Of a stretch of DNA of 22,340 bases, positions 17,447-21,904 are shown piece by piece. Within the stretch, counting starts at the first letter, position 1, and each line of letters opens with the position of its first letter. Source of the DNA: a virus; the IMG/VR virus record IMGVR_UViG_3300030085_004057, positions 1 to 22,340 of that record; one strand, given 5' to 3'. Under the pieces are notes generated by a model. It saw only the letters and a program-made list of their open reading frames with translations. It did not search any database and was not told the DNA's origin. A program made the position numbers and the translations under genes.

Positions 17447-17469
17447 TTGTGTGAACTGTGCTTATTATA
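17447..17469 (-). promoter_or_regulatory. promoter unit copy 1 (TATAAT-N6-AGTTCACACAA)
   Basis: TATAAT (17464-17469) is followed after 6 nt by AGTTCACACAA (17447-17457), just upstream of the YETWN gene. The upstream TCACA box found in other copies is absent here, and no TTGACA is present at 17-nt spacing. Confidence 0.65.
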
Positions 17470-17473
17470 AGGG

Positions 17474-17587
17474 TTAGGGACGCAGGAAGTCGGCGGTGGT
17501 GTCCAGTGCGTCTGCTGTCACAGTGCGGGCGGGGGTGCTGCTGTAGAACAGAATGCCCAGGGCAGCGATCACAATGATTTTAAACAT
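17474..17587 (-). CDS. small single-pass membrane peptide, 37 aa
   Basis: MFKIIVIAALGILFYSSTPA forms a hydrophobic membrane segment at residues 3-15, followed by a soluble tail ending DTTADFLRP. I remember similar peptides of this length (MFK..., ...TADF-x-RP) in other cyanophages, which supports it being translated. The stop is 5 nt before the TATAAT of the YETWN gene. A weaker copy of the leader motif (CTTCACACC) lies directly before its ATG but without its own TATAAT, so it is probably co-transcribed with the 63-residue gene. Function unknown; could act at the host membrane. Confidence 0.7.
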   Translation of the reverse strand: MFKIIVIAALGILFYSSTPARTVTADALDTTADFLRP

Positions 17588-17607
17588 GGTGTGAAGTGGT
17601 AGGATGA

Positions 17608-17799
17608 TCAGTCGCGGTCGGAAATGTTCCAACTGCCCCACTGTCCCTCGACTGCCTTGCCGTCACGGAATGCAGCACGAAGCAGGGCACGTTGCTTCTG
17701 ACGCTCCATCTCCTCGCGCATATACAACTCACCGATGCTAGCGAGATCGTCAGAGGATGCTAGGATGCCGTTGCCGTAGTCCTTGAGTTTCTTGGTCAT
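17608..17799 (-). CDS. small hypothetical protein, 63 aa
   Basis: MTKKLKDYGNGILASSDDLA begins the protein, followed by a charged helix (LYMREEMERQKQRALLRAAF) and a Trp-containing end (EGQWGSWNISDRD). Predicted mostly helical and soluble. It follows promoter unit copy 2, with 22 nt from TATAAT to ATG, and is followed after 20 nt by the membrane peptide. Not recognised. Confidence 0.7.
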   Translation of the reverse strand: MTKKLKDYGNGILASSDDLASIGELYMREEMERQKQRALLRAAFRDGKAVEGQWGSWNISDRD

Positions 17800-17804
17800 G
17801 TGCT

Positions 17805-17863
17805 TTGTGTGAACTGTGTTTATTATAAGGGGTCAGGAGCGGGGACGGCGGGCACCAGTGTGA
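17805..17863 (-). promoter_or_regulatory. promoter unit copy 2 (TCACA-N31-TATAAT-N6-AGTTCACACAA)
   Basis: TATAAT is at 17822-17827, AGTTCACACAA at 17805-17815, and TCACA at 17859-17863, 31 nt upstream of TATAAT. The TCACA lies in the end of the 74-residue gene, so it could be partly coincidence, but the spacing equals that of copies 3-5. Confidence 0.65.
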
Positions 17864-18057
17864 TAGTTCACCCATTGTCCCAAGGACCGATCACCAGACA
17901 GCAGCAGAGACACGATGTCACGCTTGCGGGTCTTGTAGGTGTACTCCATGCTGGGGGTCTTGAACCAGCGAACTTTGAACGTGCCAGTCAGGGGGTTTAC
18001 CTTGAGAGTCCAGACCGAGCGGGAGACGCTGGGGGAGATGCAGGAGACGTTAAGCAT
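17833..18057 (-). CDS. hypothetical protein, 74 aa
   Basis: I place the start at the ATG at 18057 (MLNVSCISPSVSRSVWTLKV) because it follows promoter unit copy 3 by 21 nt; the frame opens at 18102, upstream of the TATAAT, and those first 15 codons cannot be in the transcript. The protein has strands (VWTLKVNPLTGTFKVRWF), a basic stretch (YTYKTRKRDIVSLLLSGDRS) and a Trp-containing C-terminus. Alpha/beta, basic. No family identified. Confidence 0.7.
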   Translation of the reverse strand: MLNVSCISPSVSRSVWTLKVNPLTGTFKVRWFKTPSMEYTYKTRKRDIVSLLLSGDRSLGQWVNYHTGARRPRS

Positions 18058-18061
18058 TGCT

Positions 18062-18123
18062 TTGTTTGAACTGAAGTCATTATAGGCACAGGGTGGGGGC
18101 ATCAGCGCCCCCTAGTGTGACAC
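18062..18123 (-). promoter_or_regulatory. promoter unit copy 3 (TGTCACA-N31-TATAATG-N5-AGTTCAAACAA)
   Basis: TATAAT is at 18079-18084, AGTTCAAACAA at 18062-18072, and TCACA at 18116-18120 within the palindrome TAGTGT-C-ACACTA. The stretch ACCCTGTGCC directly before TATAAT is identical to copy 4. No TTGACA at -35. Confidence 0.75.
18095..18112 (-). terminator. GC hairpin after the 108-residue gene
   Basis: GGGGGC-(6 nt)-GCCCCC forms a 6-bp all-GC stem 11 nt after the stop at 18123. It lies inside the 31-nt spacer of promoter copy 3, so it can both end the upstream transcript and separate two units. No T-run follows. Confidence 0.45.
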
Positions 18124-18449
18124 TATGCCAGGCGCATACCAGAACGGAATTCTGTGGTGGCGTACTCGTCACCAGTCCACAGGCGGATGTACCATGTCCA
18201 GTCAGACTGATAGACGCACTCGCCGTGATGACCGAAGGCAGACAGCAGGGCATTCAGACGGGACTTGGTGGTGTTAGACTGCCAACCGCCATCAAACAGT
18301 TTCAGTGCCTCGTCTGTGATCTCAGCGATCAGGTTGCCATGCAGGTACACAGAGGAGACGCCATCGGCGTTGATCACTTCAGTGTTTGCGTTCTTCCAAT
18401 CGGTCTTGTGCTCAATGGCACGGTTCATCAGGAATTCAATCTTACGCAT
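18123..18449 (-). CDS. conserved phage protein, 108 aa (MRKIE...TTKSRLNALL)
   Basis: Start at 18449 (MRKIEFLMNRAIEHKTDWKN), 28 nt after the TATAAT of copy 4; the open frame extends to 18488 but that is upstream of the promoter. Family signature visible: NxxI near residue 9, an NT-x-V strand, YLHGN-x-IA, FDGGWQSNTTKSRLNALLSA, then a strand with WTWYIRLW. I remember this layout from short proteins in T7-like and T4-like cyanophages and other phages, all of unknown function. The WxSxTTKSRLNAL core suggests a conserved binding surface. It has its own promoter and a hairpin after the stop, making a single-gene unit. Confidence 0.85.
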   Translation of the reverse strand: MRKIEFLMNRAIEHKTDWKNANTEVINADGVSSVYLHGNLIAEITDEALKLFDGGWQSNTTKSRLNALLSAFGHHGECVYQSDWTWYIRLWTGDEYATTEFRSGMRLA

Positions 18450-18460
18450 GAGGTTCGTGG

Positions 18461-18522
18461 TTGTTTGAACTGAAGTCATTATAGGCACAGGGTCAGACGG
18501 AATGCGACCGACCTTGTGACAC
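18461..18522 (-). promoter_or_regulatory. promoter unit copy 4 (TGTCACA-N31-TATAATG-N5-AGTTCAAACAA)
   Basis: TATAAT is at 18478-18483, AGTTCAAACAA at 18461-18471, and TCACA at 18515-18519. From ACCCTGTGCC through TATAAT to AGTTCAAACAA it is identical to copy 3, while the spacer between the boxes is unrelated. Confidence 0.75.
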
Positions 18523-18527
18523 TTGTC

Positions 18528-18689
18528 TCACTGGTCGGCAAACATGCCCTCATGGGCATCCAGCACGAAGTCGATCACGTCATCGGTCGCAGACACGTTA
18601 AAGCGGTCGCAGAACCAGTCCAGCGCCATCTCAGGGGAAGGCATGGTGTCAAACATGAAATCTTGGAGTTCAGTCAGGCGGTCAGTCAT
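18528..18689 (-). CDS. small hypothetical protein, 53 aa
   Basis: Two in-frame ATGs exist, at 18707 and 18689. The first would lie only 6 nt after TATAAT, at or before the expected transcript start, so I prefer 18689 (MTDRLTELQDFMFDTMPSPE). The protein is acidic and helical: a Leu/Phe-rich helix, MALDWFCDRF, then a D/V-rich helix (ATDDVIDFVLDAHEGMFADQ). It has one Cys. Not recognised. If 18707 is used instead the mRNA would be leaderless. Confidence 0.65.
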   Translation of the reverse strand: MTDRLTELQDFMFDTMPSPEMALDWFCDRFNVSATDDVIDFVLDAHEGMFADQ

Positions 18690-18703
18690 CAGTTCGTTTG
18701 TTG

Positions 18704-18766
18704 TCATGTGACCATTATAAGCATAGGGTCTGGCGGTTCGCTGGTCCTAGTGTGCCACCTTGTCAA
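18704..18766 (-). promoter_or_regulatory. promoter unit copy 5 (GCACA-N31-TATAATG, diverged leader)
   Basis: TATAAT is at 18714-18719 and GGCACA at 18751-18756, again 31 nt from the box to TATAAT. ACCCTATGCT precedes TATAAT (ACCCTGTGCC in copies 3 and 4). The leader, ATGACAACAA, is a diverged form of AGTTCAAACAA at the same 6-nt distance. A TTGACA (18761-18766) lies 41 nt upstream, too far to be the -35. Confidence 0.6.
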
Positions 18767-18784
18767 CTGGAGCGAAGCGGCCGA

Positions 18785-19048
18785 TCAGTTTGTGTTACTT
18801 TCCTCCAGAATGTTTGGGTAGTATTCTTCTATCTCTGCGGTCAATTCTTTCTCCGAATACTTATCATAATTGTCGTTCAAATAATCATAAGCAAGTTGAC
18901 ACAATCCATCCATGTCCATACCATCAATGATTTGCTGAACTAAGTTTTCTTGAAGTGCAGAACGATCCATAAGATTTTTTGAGTTGACATAACAATACCC
19001 CACTGGGGAACCAATGGGGCATTTAGTGGACAGTTTACGAACTGGCAC
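18785..19048 (-). CDS. hypothetical protein, 87 aa, GTG start
   Basis: I choose the GTG at 19048 because AGGA lies 6 nt upstream, one of the few good ribosome sites here, directly after the previous gene's stop. N-terminus: KCPIGSPVGYCYVNSKNLMD, with two Cys around a Pro/Gly turn. The rest is an acidic helical region (VQQIIDGMDMDGLCQLAYDY, then NDNYDKYSEKELTAEIEEYY). It could start instead at Met27, giving 61 residues. The DNA is AT-rich again, marking the right edge of the GC-rich array. Function unknown. Confidence 0.65.
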   Translation of the reverse strand: MPVRKLSTKCPIGSPVGYCYVNSKNLMDRSALQENLVQQIIDGMDMDGLCQLAYDYLNDNYDKYSEKELTAEIEEYYPNILEESNTN

Positions 19049-19057
19049 AGGGGTCCT

Positions 19058-19201
19058 TTACATAAACTCCTGCATGTAGTAGTCAACAGTGACTTCAAAA
19101 TGTGCTGCCTTTTCTTCTATCTCACTGGCAAACTCTTCTGCTAACTTAGCGTCGTCTGAGTTAGTATCACCACAGAAGAGATCTAGAGTTGATTCATGCA
19201 T
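19058..19201 (-). CDS. small acidic hypothetical protein, 47 aa
   Basis: The frame is open from 19438, but its first half is a shadow of the 79-residue gene. The ATG at 19201 (MHESTLDLFCGDTNSDDAKL) lies 4 nt after that gene's stop and is the likely start; ATG at 19264 (68 residues) is possible but would overlap by 59 nt. The rest is an acidic helix (AEEFASEIEEKAAHFEVTVD) ending YYMQEFM. The stop is 9 nt from the next GTG start. Not recognised. Confidence 0.55.
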   Translation of the reverse strand: MHESTLDLFCGDTNSDDAKLAEEFASEIEEKAAHFEVTVDYYMQEFM

Positions 19202-19205
19202 AGAA

Positions 19206-19445
19206 TTAAACGGCAATTTTGCGAGTTTCGTTAAGTAACTGTCGTTGTGCTGTTTTGATTCCATGTAGGCAATCATACAGTTGATGTACATTAGCGATAT
19301 CAATTCCACCACTGGATTTAATATCAATCCGAGAAGCATCTGACCACTGGATGTTATTCTTCTTGTCAACAGTGGTTGTGTAATAGTTGCCATCTTTTTC
19401 CCAGTAGGCATAACCTTCACAGACAACGTAGTTTTCAATAGTCAT
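19206..19445 (-). CDS. hypothetical protein, 79 aa
   Basis: ATG at 19445 begins MTIENYVVCEGYAYWEKDGN; a GTG five codons upstream is possible. Beta-rich N-terminal half (YAYWEKDGNYYTTTVDKK), then NIQWSDASRIDIKSSGGIDI and a helix with a Cys (VHQLYDCLHGIKTAQRQLLN). The start is 11 nt after the 52-residue gene stop. Looks like a small alpha/beta domain; no family recognised. Confidence 0.65.
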   Translation of the reverse strand: MTIENYVVCEGYAYWEKDGNYYTTTVDKKNNIQWSDASRIDIKSSGGIDIANVHQLYDCLHGIKTAQRQLLNETRKIAV

Positions 19446-19456
19446 GGGTCTTAGTT

Positions 19457-19615
19457 TCACAGTGGTTGAACATCAAGATAGGTAATCTTATGCTTTTTGT
19501 ATTCTTTTTTGATCTTTTTGATAGCATTTTGATGAGTATTTGCTGTTACAAATCCTTCTTGATTTGTACCATCAGCAGTCTCAAAATAGTACTCAAATTT
19601 GTTTGAAGAAGACAT
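19457..19615 (-). CDS. small basic hypothetical protein, 52 aa
   Basis: MSSSNKFEYYFETADGTNQE, then GFVTANTHQNAIKKIKKEYK and KHKITYLDVQPL. The pattern of an N-terminal strand pair (Y-x-F-x-T-x-DG), a helix with NAIKKIKK and a last strand (ITYLDVQ) suggests a compact beta-beta-alpha-beta domain, like several small phage proteins. It is the first gene after the tRNA. The only promoter-like sequence just upstream is inside the 19644-19667 hairpin, so transcription probably comes from the control region above the tRNA. Confidence 0.65.
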   Translation of the reverse strand: MSSSNKFEYYFETADGTNQEGFVTANTHQNAIKKIKKEYKKHKITYLDVQPL

Positions 19616-19643
19616 TTTAGTCTTTGTAAAGTGTAATCAATTT

Positions 19644-19667
19644 GAGAATATTTAGTATAATATTCTC
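19644..19667 (-). repeat. perfect 9-bp hairpin just 3' of the tRNA
   Basis: GAGAATATT-(6 nt)-AATATTCTC starts 3 nt past the tRNA 3' end. On the minus strand it contains ATTATACT and CTAAATA, so it could also be a promoter or operator. Likely a tRNA 3'-processing signal or weak terminator. Confidence 0.6.
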
Positions 19668-19669
19668 TA

Positions 19670-19754
19670 TAGGACTAGTCAGACTTGAACTGACAAGGAG
19701 TTAATCTCCGACAGATTTTAAGTCTGTTGTGTTTACCAATTTCACCATAGTCCC
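19670..19754 (-). tRNA. tRNA-Leu (anticodon UAA)
   Basis: An 85-nt class II tRNA on the minus strand. Acceptor stem GGGACTA pairs with TAGTCCT (first pair G-U); the D arm contains AAATTGGTAAA; the anticodon stem is ACAGA/TCTGT with loop CTTAAAA, giving anticodon TAA; the long variable arm GGAG-ATTAA-CTCC is expected for Leu; the T arm is GTCAG-TTCAAGT-CTGAC. Discriminator A, with no CCA encoded. It reads UUA, a codon suited to an AT-rich phage in a GC-richer host. Two sigma-70 promoters lie upstream. Confidence 0.95.
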
Positions 19755-19814
19755 AAAAGTGTTAAGTATAAGTTTTCCACAGAACTGTGAAATTCTCAAA
19801 TACTTAACTTTTAA

Positions 19815-19900
19815 GATTTCTGAGGTTTTTATAAATTCTCAGTTTTCACATTTTCTGCAATTCTATAAGTTTTTCAGAATTCATAAAAACCTCAGAAATC
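19815..19900. repeat. 25-bp inverted repeat with 36-nt loop
   Basis: The left arm (19815-19839, starting GATTTCTGAGGTTTTTAT) and right arm (19876-19900, ending AAAACCTCAGAAATC) are complementary with a single mismatch. The repeat lies between promoter P2 and the tRNA, so the nascent transcript would form a long hairpin. The right arm almost touches the P2 -10. Confidence 0.85.
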
Positions 19901-19929
19901 ATCATACTGTAGAACTGGGCGGTTGTCAA
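19901..19929 (-). promoter_or_regulatory. sigma-70 promoter P2 (TTGACA-N17-TATGAT)
   Basis: Perfect -35 at 19924-19929, optimal 17-nt spacer, and a -10 with one mismatch at 19901-19906. It points toward the tRNA-Leu and the small-gene array. Host RNA polymerase would be expected to use it immediately after infection. Confidence 0.85.
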
Positions 19930-19978
19930 GTTTCTCGGAAAACCTCATAGGGACTGACCTTTGAAACCTCACAGAGTT

Positions 19979-20007
19979 ATTATATAAGGATCTCGCAGGT
20001 CTGTCAA
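19979..20007 (-). promoter_or_regulatory. sigma-70 promoter P1 (TTGACA-N17-TATAAT)
   Basis: A full-consensus host promoter: TTGACA at 20002-20007, 17-nt spacer, TATAAT at 19979-19984. It lies 78 nt upstream of P2 in tandem and drives the same minus-strand genes. Such a perfect match argues for strong immediate-early expression. Confidence 0.9.
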
Positions 20008-20113
20008 GTGCCAACTGTGAGAACCTTCTGACATATTTGTGAAGTTCTTATACATGGGGTTGACAATCGGTAGGATGCACGCTAAGACAGAAGTTCCTCC
20101 GCACATTATCAGG

Positions 20114-20158
20114 TATTCCACAACCTTTTCCACACACATTCCACAAGCATGTGGAAAA
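20114..20158. other. cluster of four DnaA-box-like sites
   Basis: TATTCCACA (20114-20122), TTTTCCACA (20126-20134) and CATTCCACA (20137-20145) on the plus strand and TTTTCCACA (20150-20158) on the minus strand are spaced 12, 11 and 13 nt. TTTTCCACA is the cyanobacterial DnaA box as I know it. The last two sites form the palindrome TTCCACA-AGCA-TGTGGAA. It could be a DnaA binding or titration site, an origin element, or an operator for P1/P2. Confidence 0.55.
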
Positions 20159-20229
20159 CGCAACTATATTAAAAATGACATTTATAATATACTCCAAATA
20201 CACTCTGTAGTAGCTCTGGAGTTACTCAA

Positions 20230-20997
20230 TCATACAAATCGTCGTCCTTCTACTGTCTTAAATTGCTCGGGTACAGGTTGATGATCAGTAATTTCTTTAA
20301 TACGATCAGGTTGCAATGCTACTTCATTTGGTGCATGTTGTCGTCTGATGTTCAATGTACGCTTACCATATACCCAACCAGTAGCAATATACTTATCATG
20401 ATCAGTTGGGTAACCACGATGTAAGTATGTCCATGTAGCAGGAAATATAAGAAACTTACCTGTTCTTGGTTGTACCTTCGTACCATCTATAAACTCAGTG
20501 TAACCACTACCATCAGGTACATCATTGAGATAGAAGATATATGTAAGACCACGATTCCATGTCTGTGTTTTGAATGTTTCACGATCAGTGCATCCAAAGA
20601 TGTGTTCATCAGAGTGCCAATCATACCCACGAGTGTTAGCAGGAGAATACTGAATCTGGAAACCACTATTCCTTACACCTTTATCACAATCATAGAATGG
20701 GAACAACTTACTATGTGTATCACCTAGCATGAATTCATATGCTGCCAGTGACATACTCAAACACTGCTTAAATCTTACGTTCTCATTCTTCCATGTAGGA
20801 TAGATTGTGGGGTCAGTGATGTTAAGATCGTATGAGTGTTTAATACTGTGGTCAGTACGTCCGCTGCGACCGAAACCACCATCTACCTTACGATCATCCT
20901 CTGTAAATCGATTGATAACATGCTTACAAAATTCAGGGCTCAGTCTCTCGCACTGTTCCGATAGGATTAGATTCTTGTCGATGTAATTCGAGTCCAT
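20230..20997 (-). CDS. 2-oxoglutarate/Fe(II)-dependent oxygenase, prolyl-4-hydroxylase type
   Basis: A 255-residue protein. The iron triad is visible: His128 and Asp130 in YDWHSDEH and His193 in TYLHRGYP, with Lys202 (DKYIATGW) as the likely 2OG carboxylate binder. The strand FLIFPATWTYLHRG and the GLTYIFYLNDV segment match the double-stranded beta-helix core of cyanophage P4H-like enzymes. It should use 2OG and O2 to hydroxylate a substrate, probably a protein or peptide; the substrate is unknown. The first ATG lies 65 nt inside the end of the permease gene, and the next Met is residue 82, so the overlap seems real. No ribosome site is obvious. Confidence 0.9.
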   Translation of the reverse strand: MDSNYIDKNLILSEQCERLSPEFCKHVINRFTEDDRKVDGGFGRSGRTDHSIKHSYDLNITDPTIYPTWKNENVRFKQCLSMSLAAYEFMLGDTHSKLFPFYDCDKGVRNSGFQIQYSPANTRGYDWHSDEHIFGCTDRETFKTQTWNRGLTYIFYLNDVPDGSGYTEFIDGTKVQPRTGKFLIFPATWTYLHRGYPTDHDKYIATGWVYGKRTLNIRRQHAPNEVALQPDRIKEITDHQPVPEQFKTVEGRRFV

Positions 20998-21901
20998 AAC
21001 GTTGGAATGTAAAGATTGCAGTAAATGTAATTATAAAAGCAATAGATGGTAGTAATAGTGTAGGGTTCTTTGCGCTCCAGTAGATATAATTGAATGTGCT
21101 CAACCCTAGTACAAACAACAGCATATAATACTTCCGAATGATTGTCAATAGCATATTACCAAATGGAGCAAATACTGCTACTACAGGCGCTGCTACTAAC
21201 CACATAGGATATACTTCGGGTGACATACTAGGTGCAGTATATAATACTCCCAACACTGATACTGCTGCCATTGTGATAATACTTACGTCTGTTGCTCGTT
21301 CCTCTCTCATGCCATAATATACACTCAACATAATGTAAATCATCATGTCAGATCCTGTTCCAAACAATGCAGCACATCCACCACCTGCAAATGAAAACAA
21401 TCCAATATGATACCACTTAGGTGCAACTATCCTCAATGTTCCATACTGTTTGGTGATCATGAAACTACCAACAAATGCCACTGCAAGAGTGACAAAGACC
21501 ATCTGGATAATATGAACTGGAATATAAGAATAGAATGCAGTAACACCAATAAAACCTATAAAATTAAATGCAACGTACAATGGAATAGGTGCATAAAACT
21601 TTAATCTATATGGTTTCCGCGTCATGATATAAATCGATGCGGATGTCATTCCTACTGCCTGAATTGCAAGTGAAAAATCCCGTGCAATTTGTGGTGTGAG
21701 ATCAGCATATAATGAAAGAACAGGATATGCTACCGCACCACCACCAACTGGAGTGAATCCTGCAACAGCAGCACCTATAATCATCATCACAGAATATAAC
21801 CAGTGTGTAAGATATACACCGAATCCTGTGGTAGTGATCACCAAATATAACCAGACAATATAAATCCCCGCAACAAAGGCGGGGAAGATCTTATTTCTCA
21901 T
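20933..21901 (-). CDS. TauE/SafE-family membrane permease
   Basis: A 322-residue protein with about 8 hydrophobic segments. Two repeat halves carry the Gly-rich family loops: VAGFTPVGGGAVAYPVLSL near residue 50 and FAGGGCAALFGTGSDMMIYI near residue 180. This pseudo-twofold pattern and length fit the TauE/SafE (DUF81) anion permeases, which export sulfite, sulfoacetate or other organosulfur anions in bacteria. The substrate here cannot be told. The start is 3 nt after the upstream gene stop, and the end overlaps the 2OG oxygenase, so the three genes form an operon. This looks like a host-derived auxiliary metabolic gene. The charged C-terminal 20 residues (LHRQESNPIGTVRETEP) lie in the cytoplasm or are an overlap product. 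Confidence 0.85.
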   Translation of the reverse strand: MRNKIFPAFVAGIYIVWLYLVITTTGFGVYLTHWLYSVMMIIGAAVAGFTPVGGGAVAYPVLSLYADLTPQIARDFSLAIQAVGMTSASIYIMTRKPYRLKFYAPIPLYVAFNFIGFIGVTAFYSYIPVHIIQMVFVTLAVAFVGSFMITKQYGTLRIVAPKWYHIGLFSFAGGGCAALFGTGSDMMIYIMLSVYYGMREERATDVSIITMAAVSVLGVLYTAPSMSPEVYPMWLVAAPVVAVFAPFGNMLLTIIRKYYMLLFVLGLSTFNYIYWSAKNPTLLLPSIAFIITFTAIFTFQRYGLELHRQESNPIGTVRETEP

Positions 21902-21904
21902 AAA

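Larger units (their letters stand above)
19755..20229. other. 475-nt gene-free control region
   Basis: No supported ORF on either strand; the plus-strand frame at 19729-19950 is rejected. The region holds two consensus sigma-70 promoters on the minus strand, a 25-bp inverted repeat, four spaced AAACCTCA/TGAGGTTT heptamer-like repeats (about 19820, 19888, 19941, 19965), and a phased TTCCACA cluster with a fifth TTTTCCACA at 19773-19781. It is the longest noncoding stretch in the window. Confidence 0.8.

Noticed and set aside
16972-17477. Three plus-strand ORFs of 102-123 residues
   Set aside because: All lie antisense to the supported minus-strand genes, including the clearly conserved YETWN gene, and have no promoter or ribosome site.
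19202-19438. N-terminal half of a 126-residue reading frame
   Set aside because: It overlaps the better-supported 79-residue gene in another frame; the true start is probably 19201.
19729-19950. 73-residue plus-strand ORF
   Set aside because: It overlaps the tRNA and the inverted repeat, and its Phe/Ile/Ser content is what AT-rich noncoding DNA gives.
20048-20090. Plus-strand TTGACA near 20059 as a promoter
   Set aside because: The -10 at 17-nt spacing is TAAGAC, a poor match, and no plus-strand gene follows.
20230-21901. Calling the oxygenase a TauD taurine dioxygenase because of the TauE-like neighbour
   Set aside because: Spacing and motifs (HxD, FPATWTYLHRG, Lys as 2OG binder) fit the P4H-like phage group better.
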